64,000 bases of DNA from Nibribacter koreensis (GTDB lineage: Bacteria > Bacteroidota > Bacteroidia > Cytophagales > Hymenobacteraceae). Of the stretch, positions 40,134-48,152 are shown piece by piece (the first letter of the stretch is position 1; each line of letters opens with the position of its first letter). The notes beneath the pieces were generated by a model, which saw only the letters and a list, made by a program, of their open reading frames with translations, did no database searches and was not told where the DNA came from. The DNA lies in the NCBI RefSeq assembly GCF_039541795.1, contig NZ_BAABGX010000001.1:744001-808000 (forward strand). The letters run 5' to 3'. The translations under genes and the position numbers were made by a program.

Positions 40134-42569
40134 ATGAAAAACATTTTCTCCGTACTTTTTTCTTTTCTCTTTATCTGCCTACCCTTGCTTGGGGCGGGTC
40201 AGTCAAACGGCTTTTTAACGGGTACCATCAAAGATGAGAAAGGCGAGCCTCTTAGTTACGGGGCCGTCGCTCTGGTCAATAATGCTTCTGCGGCAGTCGT
40301 GAATGGTGCAGGTGTAGAGGTTGACGGTACTTTTAAGATGCCTGCTCCTGCCCCGGGTACTTACCACTTAAAGATCAGTGTAATGGGTTTTGCCACCCTA
40401 GAAACGCCTTCTTTCACGGTGACTAGCGGTTCTTTTAGCAAGGATTTTGGCACGTTGGTGGTTAAGGCAGATGCCAAGCAGTTGAATGAGGTTACCATTG
40501 AGGCCATGCGCCCCACCATTACCAACCACCCAGATAAAATGGTGGTGAGTGTTGAAGGAACGGCCATGGCCGCCGGAAGCACGGCGCTGGAGGTGCTGGC
40601 CAAGTCGCCGGGGGTTTGGATAGACCAGGAAGGCAACATTCAGTTAAATGGCAAAGCCGGGGTGAAGGTGATGTTAGACGGCAAATTAACCTACCTGTCT
40701 GGCAAACAACTGCAAACCATGTTGCAAAGCATGCCCGCCGACAACGTGAAGGATTTAGAGATCATCAGCAACCCTTCCTCCAGGTTTGACGCCGAAGGCA
40801 ACTCGGGCATCATTAACATCAACTTAAAGAGAAACACCCAGACAGGCCTAAACGGGAGCATTTACACGGGCTACCAGTACAACAGCCTGCACGGCTACCA
40901 GGTAGGCGGAAACGTGAATTACAAAGAAAAGAACTGGAGCTCTTTTGCCAGCCTTGATTTTGCACGCCGGGTAAACCTAAGGACCAACACCATGTACCGG
41001 GAGTTTAGAGACGCTGAGCGGGCTACAATCTTTGACCAGGTGGGTGAAGAGGAAGGCATCCGGGACATTCCTTCTGTTCGGCTTGGGGCAGACGTGGACC
41101 TCTCACCTAAGCACAGCGTGGGTTTTGCCTATAACTGGACCAGCCTCACCTTTGACAACTTCTATAACACCAATACCTTTTTACTACAGCAGAACCAAGC
41201 CAACAGCCAGTACATAGAAGCACGCAACACCATAGACGGTCGGTATTACAACGGGACGCTTAACGGGCATTACCTTTACAAAGTTGATACCTTGGGCAGC
41301 ACCCTGTCCGCAGACATTGACCACGTGACCATACTGGACCAAGACAACTCAAGGTTCTTTAACACCTACTCCCGGCTGGCGAGTGCGCAATCTTTCCAGC
41401 AAGAAAGCCTGGGCAGTGACAACCCCACCAGATACTCCATCTACGCGGCCAAGGCAGACTATACTAAGAAATTCTTAAACAAGAGCAAGCTGGAGGCCGG
41501 GGTAAAAGCCAGTTATGTAGAGTCTGATAACCAGCTCAAGTTTTATGCCCAACACGGTAACTGGAAAGCCAATGATGCGCAACGCAGTAACCACTTCATA
41601 TACCAGGAAAACATTTTTGCCGGCTACCTGAATTACACCATGAATTTGGGTACCCATTGGAGCGTGCAGGCCGGGTTACGGGCTGAACAAACATTGTCAG
41701 AAGGACATTCTGTGACCTTGAATGAAACCACTCCAAAGGAGTATCTGGACTTCTTCCCGAGCGTGTTCTTGCAGCAGAAGGTCAATGACAACTACCAGAT
41801 CACGTATAACTACAGTCGCCGCATTCAGCGACCTAATTATGACAGGCTCAATCCGTTTGTCTTCTACCTGGATCCTTTGACGTGGGCTCAGGGAAACCCT
41901 TACCTGCGGCCTCAGTACTCCAATTCGGTGCAGGTGTCCCAGACCTGGAAAAATACCTACATCCTAACATTGGGGTATTCAAAAACCACAGATTTTATAG
42001 CCGAGATTCCCATTCAACGCAATGAAACCAACACCACGGTGTTTGGACCAAGAAATGTGGATGATCATGACTCCTACTTCGGGACGGTGGTGGCCCCTGT
42101 GAAGGTGTCCAGCAAATGGGACATGAGCAACAACCTTACGGCAGGATACCAGGCCTTTTCAATTGTGATAGAGCAAGCAAGGCAGGAAAACAAGCAGTTT
42201 TACTACATGGTCAATTCCAACCACAACATTCAATTACCGGAAAAAATCAGAATGGAGCTGAATGCTGGTTACCAAGGCCCCAATGCGTACGGTCTCTATA
42301 AAATAGATCCCACCTGGTGGGTAGACGCCGCGGTCAAACGCTCTTTCTGGCAAGACAAGTTAGAAGCTTCCCTGGCAGTGACAGACATTTTCAGGTCCAG
42401 AAGGGTGATTGGTGCCGCTAACATTGGCGAGAACATAAATGGCTTTGACCAATACTTCGGGGCCCAGACCTTAAAGCTGAACCTAAGATACCGCTTTAAC
42501 AAAGGCGAGAAGTTTGAAATGAAAAAACGCAACTCTAACCTGGATGAACTAAACAGAGCGGGCGGCTGA
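40134..42569 (+). CDS. Outer-membrane beta-barrel receptor with carboxypeptidase-regulatory-like domain, paralogue 1
   Basis: An 811-residue outer-membrane protein of the TonB-dependent-receptor-like OMP_b-brl group. A signal peptide (to about residue 23) is followed by a carboxypeptidase-regulatory-like beta-sandwich (GFLTGTIKDEKGEPLSYGAV). A plug-like domain then has GVWIDQEGNIQLNGKAGVKV and NPSSRFDAEGNSGIINI, and a long C-terminal barrel ends in KGEKFEMKKRNSNLDELNRA. It closely resembles the protein at 43093 over its full length, indicating tandem duplication. Ligand is unknown. No SusD partner is present, so it is not a classical Sus pair. Confidence 0.88.
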   Translation: MKNIFSVLFSFLFICLPLLGAGQSNGFLTGTIKDEKGEPLSYGAVALVNNASAAVVNGAGVEVDGTFKMPAPAPGTYHLKISVMGFATLETPSFTVTSGSFSKDFGTLVVKADAKQLNEVTIEAMRPTITNHPDKMVVSVEGTAMAAGSTALEVLAKSPGVWIDQEGNIQLNGKAGVKVMLDGKLTYLSGKQLQTMLQSMPADNVKDLEIISNPSSRFDAEGNSGIININLKRNTQTGLNGSIYTGYQYNSLHGYQVGGNVNYKEKNWSSFASLDFARRVNLRTNTMYREFRDAERATIFDQVGEEEGIRDIPSVRLGADVDLSPKHSVGFAYNWTSLTFDNFYNTNTFLLQQNQANSQYIEARNTIDGRYYNGTLNGHYLYKVDTLGSTLSADIDHVTILDQDNSRFFNTYSRLASAQSFQQESLGSDNPTRYSIYAAKADYTKKFLNKSKLEAGVKASYVESDNQLKFYAQHGNWKANDAQRSNHFIYQENIFAGYLNYTMNLGTHWSVQAGLRAEQTLSEGHSVTLNETTPKEYLDFFPSVFLQQKVNDNYQITYNYSRRIQRPNYDRLNPFVFYLDPLTWAQGNPYLRPQYSNSVQVSQTWKNTYILTLGYSKTTDFIAEIPIQRNETNTTVFGPRNVDDHDSYFGTVVAPVKVSSKWDMSNNLTAGYQAFSIVIEQARQENKQFYYMVNSNHNIQLPEKIRMELNAGYQGPNAYGLYKIDPTWWVDAAVKRSFWQDKLEASLAVTDIFRSRRVIGAANIGENINGFDQYFGAQTLKLNLRYRFNKGEKFEMKKRNSNLDELNRAGG

Positions 42570-42792
42570 TGACCTCCTCCCCACCATTGCTTATTAAGAT
42601 GTTGGGCCTTGGTGGGGAGGAATGATTTAGAGCAACCCAGGTATACGTCATGGTACTTTGAAGGTATACCCTGGTTGTTAACTCCTATATTTCATTAAGT
42701 TATGATTCTGACTAAAAAAATGCGGTTGTAAAACCGTCCTTATAGGTGATAAACGCAGGTGCAAAAAAAATATTTCTGTTAAAAATGAAACA

Positions 42793-42831
42793 GTACCTTG
42801 CGTTACATAGTACCTTATAATATCTTTGTCC
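42793..42831. promoter_or_regulatory. Operator-like element, copy A
   Basis: A 39-bp segment beginning GTACCTTGCGTTACATAGTA. It matches 29 of 39 positions of the segment at 43039-43077 upstream of receptor 2. It contains a direct repeat GTACCTT-N11-GTACCTT and overlaps the -7 box of the small ORF, as expected for an operator or activator site. Confidence 0.55.
42821..42828 (+). promoter_or_regulatory. Bacteroidota -7 box of the 51-residue ORF
   Basis: TATCTTTG, a full match to TAnnTTTG, 37 nt before the ATG at 42866. Confidence 0.6.
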
Positions 42832-42865
42832 TATCAATATTACCAAAACACTTACTGCGCCTTCT

Positions 42866-43021
42866 ATGAAAAAGAAATCCACCTCCAAAAAGTTAGCCAC
42901 AGAAAGAGTGTATGAAGTTCTTTCTGCCACCAAGACCATCTTACTTTCCTCTCTCCTGCTAGCTTCTTCTGCGGCCTTGTGCTGGGGTTCAATCAAAGCA
43001 GTGGAACTGGTATGCCCGTAG
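42866..43021 (+). CDS. 51-residue membrane miniprotein between the two receptor genes
   Basis: ATG at 42866 to TAG at 43021 encodes 51 residues starting MKKKSTSKKLATERVYEVLS. A basic N-terminus is followed by one hydrophobic helix (ILLSSLLLASSAALCWGSI) and a short tail ending VELVCP. It has its own -7 box and shares an upstream 39-bp element with receptor 2. The basic start plus helix fits an inner-membrane miniprotein; a cleaved secreted peptide is also possible. I recognise no family. Coding status rests on promoter, length and context only. Confidence 0.5.
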   Translation: MKKKSTSKKLATERVYEVLSATKTILLSSLLLASSAALCWGSIKAVELVCP

Positions 43022-43038
43022 GCTTTTTTTTTGCCTGT

Positions 43039-43077
43039 GTACCTTGTATTGCATAGTACTTTAAGTAATCTATATCC
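43039..43077. promoter_or_regulatory. Operator-like element, copy B
   Basis: GTACCTTGTATTGCATAGTA and following bases, the counterpart of 42793-42831, ending 15 nt before the receptor 2 ATG. Its -7 region (AATCTATA) is weaker than in copy A. Confidence 0.55.
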
Positions 43078-43092
43078 TTATTTCCTTAAAAC

Positions 43093-45519
43093 ATGAAAAA
43101 GCTAGTACTCCTCTTCTTTTCCCTGACTTTCCTGATGGCCGCCGGCCATCCCAGCAATGCCCAAACCGCCGGTTTTCTGACGGGCCATGTGGTAGACCAC
43201 AAAGGCGAAGCCATGAGCTATGGTACCATTACTGTCCTAAAAGCTAGTGACGCCTCTTTGGTAACCGGCGCGGCGGTAGAAGTAACCGGTGATTTTAAAA
43301 TGAAATGCCCCGCTCCTGGTACATATTTTTTACGGGTAAGCGCCATGGGGTACGCTACTACTGACTTGCCTGCGTTTGAGGTGACCAACTCAAGTTTTGG
43401 AAAGGACTTCGGGAAAATCACCTTACAGCAAGATGCCAAAGCCTTGAAGGAAGTGGTAGTGCAGAGCCTAAGACCCACAGTAGACGTGCAGGCCGACAAG
43501 ATGGTGGTGAGCGTGGAGAACACGGCCATGGCTGTCGGCAATACGGCCTATGATGTCTTGTCCAAAAGCCCGGGCGTATGGATAGACCAGGACGGCAACA
43601 TTCAGTTGAACGGCAAGGCCGGGGTTCAAGTGATGATAGACGGTAAGCTCACCTTTTTAAATGGCAAGCAGTTGCAGACCATGCTACAGGGTATGCCCGC
43701 AGAAAACTTGAAGAACCTGGAAATCATTGCCAACCCGTCGGCTAAGTTTGACGCAGAAGGCACTTCTGGCATCATTAATTTGAACTTGAAGAAGAACACC
43801 ATGACCGGCCTGAATGGAAGCGTCTATGGCGGTTACCAATACAATACCAAGCACGGGTATAACGGTGGCGGAAACGTGAATTTAAAGCAGGACAAATGGA
43901 GTTCTTTCATTACCGCCGATGTGGCAGAGCGCCCCAGAAAAAGAACCTTTACCATGGATCGGGTCTTTAAACAACCAGAAGGTGAAGACACTCGCCTGTT
44001 CATGCAAGGAGGCGAAGACGGCGGTCAGTTTTCTAAATCGCTCAGAGCAGGATCAGATTATGATGTCACCAAAAATCATAGCATTGGAGGCACCTTGAAC
44101 CTGGCTCTTAACAACACCAACACGGGCGTAAACACTAATACTTCCTTCGGGCCCAACTACAGCACTACCCTCACCCATGATGACAGCAAGTTCCACAACC
44201 TAAGTGGCAACCTGCATTACCTGGGCAAATTAGACTCAATGGGGACCACTTTGTCAGGAGATATTGACGTGGTGCGCATTTCAGACAAAAGCTTCGGGGA
44301 TTTCCTGAACAAGAAATTTACCACCGGCAATACCACACCCACTGACCAGGAACTACTAGAGAACACTAACCCTACTTCTTATCAAATTTATGCCGCCAAA
44401 GTTGACTTTACCCATCCTCTGGCTTCTATAAAAGGCAAACTGGAGTTGGGTGCCAAAGCCAGCTACGTACAGTCAGATAATAAAATTGATTTCTATCAGG
44501 TAGAAGACGGTACGCGCACCCTGGACCTTGGCCGCACAGACCATTTCATCTATGATGAGAACATTTACGCCGGCTACGTAAACTTTAGCAGAAGCCTGGG
44601 TAGCAAATGGACCATGCAAACCGGTTTACGCGCCGAGTACACCGACTCTAAAGGACACTCCTTGCCTTATGCTAAGGTGACTCCTAGAACCTATCTGGAT
44701 TTCTTCCCGAGCGTGTTCTTACAGCAGCGTGTCTCTGAGAATTACCAGATTAGCTACAACTACAGCCGTCGCATAAACCGTCCAAGATATGAACACCTAA
44801 ATCCATTTGTGTTCTTTATTGATGACAACACCTATGCCAAAGGAAATCCGCAGTTAAAGCCCCAGTACACGCATTCCATCCAAGTGACGCAGACGTTTAA
44901 GAAAAGCTATAACCTAGTGATGGGATATGCGCATACCAAAGATGCCATCACAGAGGTGCCAGAGCCGTTCCCCGCCGAGAACAAGCTTATCTTTATGCAG
45001 CGCAACGTGCAAAGCAAGACTATGAACGCCACCTTGGTTATGCCGCTTACCGTTAACCAGAAATGGACCATTAATAACAATGCTACGCTTGCCTACCAGG
45101 AGTTTACCACGTTCATCAAAGAAGAGAACATTCAAAACAGCCGCCTGATGTTCATGGCGCAGAGTAACTCTAACATCTTGCTGCCGCAGAACTTTAAACT
45201 AGAGGTGACTGGCGGTTACCAGGGGGCGGGCGTGTTTAACGTGTACAGAACCAATCCATCCTGGTTTGTAGACTTGGGCCTAAAGCGCTCTTTCCTGAAA
45301 GACCAGCTGGACGTGACCTTGAACGTAACCGACCTCTTTAAAACACGCAGAATGCAAGGTTATTCAGATGTGCAGGGCAACACCAACACCATAGACATGT
45401 ACCACTATAACCAAAGCGTGCGCCTGAACCTGCGCTACCGCTTTAACAAAGGTGAGAAGTTTGAGATGAAGCGCAGAAACACCAACCTGGACGAGCTAAA
45501 CCGCGCCGGAGGTAATTAA
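43093..45519 (+). CDS. Outer-membrane beta-barrel receptor with carboxypeptidase-regulatory-like domain, paralogue 2
   Basis: An 808-residue tandem paralogue of the 40134 protein with the same domain order: signal peptide, regulatory-like domain (GFLTGHVVDHKGEAMSYGTI), plug-like region (GVWIDQDGNIQLNGKAGVQV) and barrel ending KGEKFEMKRRNTNLDELNRA. The two share long identical stretches such as FFPSVFLQQ and QISYNYSRRINRP-type segments but differ in loop regions, which would alter ligand choice. The separate upstream element at 43039-43077 suggests its own regulation, shared with the small ORF rather than with receptor 1. Confidence 0.88.
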   Translation: MKKLVLLFFSLTFLMAAGHPSNAQTAGFLTGHVVDHKGEAMSYGTITVLKASDASLVTGAAVEVTGDFKMKCPAPGTYFLRVSAMGYATTDLPAFEVTNSSFGKDFGKITLQQDAKALKEVVVQSLRPTVDVQADKMVVSVENTAMAVGNTAYDVLSKSPGVWIDQDGNIQLNGKAGVQVMIDGKLTFLNGKQLQTMLQGMPAENLKNLEIIANPSAKFDAEGTSGIINLNLKKNTMTGLNGSVYGGYQYNTKHGYNGGGNVNLKQDKWSSFITADVAERPRKRTFTMDRVFKQPEGEDTRLFMQGGEDGGQFSKSLRAGSDYDVTKNHSIGGTLNLALNNTNTGVNTNTSFGPNYSTTLTHDDSKFHNLSGNLHYLGKLDSMGTTLSGDIDVVRISDKSFGDFLNKKFTTGNTTPTDQELLENTNPTSYQIYAAKVDFTHPLASIKGKLELGAKASYVQSDNKIDFYQVEDGTRTLDLGRTDHFIYDENIYAGYVNFSRSLGSKWTMQTGLRAEYTDSKGHSLPYAKVTPRTYLDFFPSVFLQQRVSENYQISYNYSRRINRPRYEHLNPFVFFIDDNTYAKGNPQLKPQYTHSIQVTQTFKKSYNLVMGYAHTKDAITEVPEPFPAENKLIFMQRNVQSKTMNATLVMPLTVNQKWTINNNATLAYQEFTTFIKEENIQNSRLMFMAQSNSNILLPQNFKLEVTGGYQGAGVFNVYRTNPSWFVDLGLKRSFLKDQLDVTLNVTDLFKTRRMQGYSDVQGNTNTIDMYHYNQSVRLNLRYRFNKGEKFEMKRRNTNLDELNRAGGN

Positions 45520-45544
45520 TTTTCTTCTTTTTAAACGCATCGTC

Positions 45545-45582
45545 CGTTTTTTGCCTATTTTCACGACAAAAGCATAAAAACG
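45545..45582. repeat. 38-bp dispersed palindrome, copy 18
   Basis: Diverged copy, CGTTTTTTGCCTATTTTCA left arm, right arm ending AAGCATAAAAACG, 26 nt after the receptor 2 stop. Confidence 0.78.
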
Positions 45583-45589
45583 GAATCAA

Positions 45590-45654
45590 GAAAACCACAG
45601 ATCCAGGTGTCTCCGTTATCATATTGAGGCATTTGATCTGTGGTTTTCAGTTTA
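45590..45654 (+). terminator. Possible long-loop terminator of receptor 2
   Basis: GAAAACCACAGATC and GATCTGTGGTTTTC (14-bp perfect arms) separated by about 31 nt, then CAGTTT. The loop is long and the T tail weak. Confidence 0.45.
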
Positions 45655-45681
45655 CACCACCACCTTTATTAACCTTTACAA

Positions 45682-46314
45682 GTGAACATTACTAAAAACC
45701 TTTTGACTGTTGCCGCCGCCGCTTTGTTGTTGGCCTCTTGCAAGAATGACTCTGCACCTGCAACCACTTCTGCCACCACTGCCACTACTACCACGGTAGA
45801 CAAAACAGAAACCGGCGAAGAAACCGCTACTCCTACCGTAAAAGGCCCAGAGGTAGTCTATATCAACGCAGATTCACTGCTTAAGAACTACCAGCATTTT
45901 AAAGACGCCCAGGCGCGTTTAAAGACCAAGTCGCAACGCTTAGAGCAGGAGTTGCGTGGCAAGGCATCATCTTTCCAGAAAGAAGTGGGCCAGTACCAAC
46001 AAGCCGGTCAGGGCATGACCAATGAGCAGCGCGCCGCCACAGAGCAACGCCTGGCCCAGAAAGAACAGCAGCTGCAAGCCCAGAACCAGAACGCCAGCAA
46101 CCAACTGGCCAAGGAAGAAAACGAAGAAATGAAGAAGATCTACGACAAAGTAGAAGCCTATCTTAAAAAGCTAAGCGCCGAGAAAGGCTACAAAATGGTT
46201 CTTTCTTATACGCGGGGCAACAGTGCCATCTTGTACGGTGATGAGTCTCTAGACATTACCCAGGCCGTCTTGAAAGGCTTGAACGAAGAATACAAAGCCC
46301 CTGCTAAGAAATAA
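45682..46314 (+). CDS. OmpH/Skp-family lipoprotein
   Basis: A 210-residue exported protein. The N-terminus (GTG start) has a lipobox LLLASC, a Thr-rich linker follows, and the OmpH/Skp domain runs from VVYINADSLLKNYQHFKDAQ through a long coiled-coil hairpin rich in Gln, Glu and Lys to the strand YKMVLSYTRGNSAILYG. Skp-like proteins are periplasmic chaperones for outer-membrane barrels, which fits its position right after two receptor genes. Lipid anchoring is typical of Bacteroidota versions. Confidence 0.9.
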   Translation: MNITKNLLTVAAAALLLASCKNDSAPATTSATTATTTTVDKTETGEETATPTVKGPEVVYINADSLLKNYQHFKDAQARLKTKSQRLEQELRGKASSFQKEVGQYQQAGQGMTNEQRAATEQRLAQKEQQLQAQNQNASNQLAKEENEEMKKIYDKVEAYLKKLSAEKGYKMVLSYTRGNSAILYGDESLDITQAVLKGLNEEYKAPAKK

Positions 46315-46329
46315 ACTTATATGGTGCAT

Positions 46330-46365
46330 AAAAAAAGCCTCACCCTAATCGGTGAGGCTTTTTTT
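46330..46365 (+). terminator. Terminator of the OmpH gene
   Basis: Stem AAAAAAGCCTCACC / GGTGAGGCTTTTTT around CTAATC, with A and T runs on both sides, 15 nt after the stop. Confidence 0.92.
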
Positions 46366-46447
46366 ATGCGGTTTAGTAATGATGTTTTATAGCTATTGGC
46401 ATTGGCTAAAGTGTATTCTGGATAATTCTACAGATCATTTAAAAAGG

Positions 46448-46485
46448 TGTTTTTGGCTTATTTTCCTGAAAATAGGCTAAAAACG
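46448..46485. repeat. 38-bp dispersed palindrome, copy 19
   Basis: TGTTTTTGGCTTATTTTCC left arm, right arm ending TAGGCTAAAAACG, between convergent genes and 9 bp before the stop of the PLDc_N gene. Confidence 0.88.
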
Positions 46486-46494
46486 ACGGCTAAT

Positions 46495-46725
46495 TTATGA
46501 GTATCTTTTCAAGCGCTGGGCACGGCCAATAAACACATAGAGTATCCAGCCCAGAAAGGGTAAGAAGAAAACCAGCAACAGCCAGATGATTTTCTCTACA
46601 TCGGTTTTAAAGTCACTCTTCAAGATATCAATCAGCGCCCATACCCATAATAGAAAGGGCACGATGGAAATTATCACAAGGGTCACAATACTTAAACCTA
46701 CCAGCTCTCCAATGAATAGTAACAT
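46495..46725 (-). CDS. Small PLDc_N-domain membrane protein
   Basis: A 76-residue two-helix membrane protein matching the phospholipase D N-terminal (PLDc_N) module: IISIVPFLLWVWALIDILKS, then TDVEKIIWLLLVFFLPFLGW and ILYVFIGR. Stand-alone versions are widespread and have no assigned activity; the catalytic HKD domains of cardiolipin synthase are absent. Confidence 0.85.
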   Translation of the reverse strand: MLLFIGELVGLSIVTLVIISIVPFLLWVWALIDILKSDFKTDVEKIIWLLLVFFLPFLGWILYVFIGRAQRLKRYS

Positions 46726-46788
46726 AGTGAATTAAAGGTAAAATGAAAGGTAAGATCAGTACACGCTGCTTAGGCGTAATGCTAAAGC

Positions 46789-48021
46789 CTACTCGTAGCG
46801 CAGAGATTCTATGGGATCAAGTTTTGAGGCCTTGTACGCAGGGTAATAGCCAGACACTAAGCCTACAGAGACGCAAATGGCCATGCCCACCATCATCCAT
46901 AGCCACGGCACAAAGAACTCGCCTTGGCCAATGAGCATGGAAATACCGTTGCCCATCAACACGCCCAGGATGATTCCCGCCACGCCGCCTAAGAGGCAGA
47001 TGACAATGGCCTCAATCAAGAACTGCGCTCTAATCTGCTTGATGGTAGCGCCCAAGGCTTTCCTAACCCCAATCTCGCGGGTACGCTCCGTTACGCTCAC
47101 CATCATAATGTTCATGAGGCCAATGGAAGCCCCTAGCAAGGTAATAAAGCCTATCAAGAAGCCCCCCGTGCGTAAATAGCCTGTAATCTTATCCAAGGTC
47201 TGGGCGGCAGAGTCGCTGCGGCTAATCTCAAAAGAGTCGGCCTGCCCCAATTTGTCCTGACGTACTTTGCGCATGATGCCAGTGGCTTCTTCCATGGCGT
47301 AGGCCAGGCTGGTGCTCCCCAGAATGGCAGATTTAATGTTAAAGGTTAAGGCGCTCTGCGTTGGAATCTGGGTGGCTGCCTCTAGCGGAATGATGATGAG
47401 ACGGTTGCTGCCGCCACCGCCCATGCCACTGCCTTCGCTCTTGATCTGGCCCACCACTTTAAAGCGTCTTCCCAGGGTGAGCAGGCTTTTGCCTTCGGGG
47501 TTCTGCTTGGGGAAGAGTTTCTCAGCCACCTCTTTGCCAATGATAGCCACAGGCGCGCCGCCTTCTAGTTCAATGGAAGAAAAAGGCCTTCCGCGCTCCA
47601 AATCATAGTTTTCATTGACCATGAAGTTCTCATCTCCGCCCACAATGGTGATGTTGGGATTGGTCTTGATGTTACCGGCTTTTACGGCAGCGTTCCAGGT
47701 AACGTAAGTAGAAAGGCTCACCCGGGCTTTCTCTGCCATGAGGCCTTTGTACTGTTTGGCCTGAAACTCGGTGATGGGAGGATACGGTTTGCTTTGACGG
47801 CCTCCCTGCCTGTTGTTGTCCTCTTTTTTCTCAATGTCAAAAGAATTGGCGCCCAGGTTGGCAAAGGTGTTGCTCACAGAATACTTGATGCCCTCAATAG
47901 CCGTTAGAATACCTACCAAAGACATGATACCAATGGAGACAATCAACGCGGTTAACACTGTCCTGAGCATGTTGCCCTGAATGGACTTGAAACCCTCTTT
48001 TGCGTTTTCTAACAGATTCAT
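46789..48021 (-). CDS. ABC transporter permease, MacB/FtsX family
   Basis: A 410-residue permease with one N-terminal helix (TVLTALIVSIGIMSLVGIL), a large periplasmic MacB_PCD domain (about 45-270) and three C-terminal FtsX helices (IGFITLLGASIGLMNIMMVS, VICLLGGVAGIILGVLMG, VGMAICVSVGLVSGYYPAYK). The coupling-helix signature ERTREIGVRKALGA lies between helices 2 and 3. Such permeases work as dimers with a separate ATPase, probably mechanotransmitters for export or lipoprotein traffic. No ATPase or membrane-fusion gene is adjacent in the window. Confidence 0.93.
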   Translation of the reverse strand: MNLLENAKEGFKSIQGNMLRTVLTALIVSIGIMSLVGILTAIEGIKYSVSNTFANLGANSFDIEKKEDNNRQGGRQSKPYPPITEFQAKQYKGLMAEKARVSLSTYVTWNAAVKAGNIKTNPNITIVGGDENFMVNENYDLERGRPFSSIELEGGAPVAIIGKEVAEKLFPKQNPEGKSLLTLGRRFKVVGQIKSEGSGMGGGGSNRLIIIPLEAATQIPTQSALTFNIKSAILGSTSLAYAMEEATGIMRKVRQDKLGQADSFEISRSDSAAQTLDKITGYLRTGGFLIGFITLLGASIGLMNIMMVSVTERTREIGVRKALGATIKQIRAQFLIEAIVICLLGGVAGIILGVLMGNGISMLIGQGEFFVPWLWMMVGMAICVSVGLVSGYYPAYKASKLDPIESLRYE

Positions 48022-48152
48022 AGTTTGGTGAGGTTGTTGCTCTTTGGTTATTAGTCGTATAACCTGTTACTTTCTTACTGTTATAAAAGTACTAGTTTTC
48101 CTGTTTACAGCCTGTTTTTCTTAAATTTGTTTGAAACTTATTCTTGATCAAG

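Larger units (their letters stand above)
42570..42865. other. Intergenic region between receptor 1 and the small ORF
   Basis: Contains a weak hairpin just after the receptor stop (CTCCCCACCA near 42579 with TGGTGGGGAG near 42612) and the operator-like element and -7 box of the small ORF. Confidence 0.5.
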
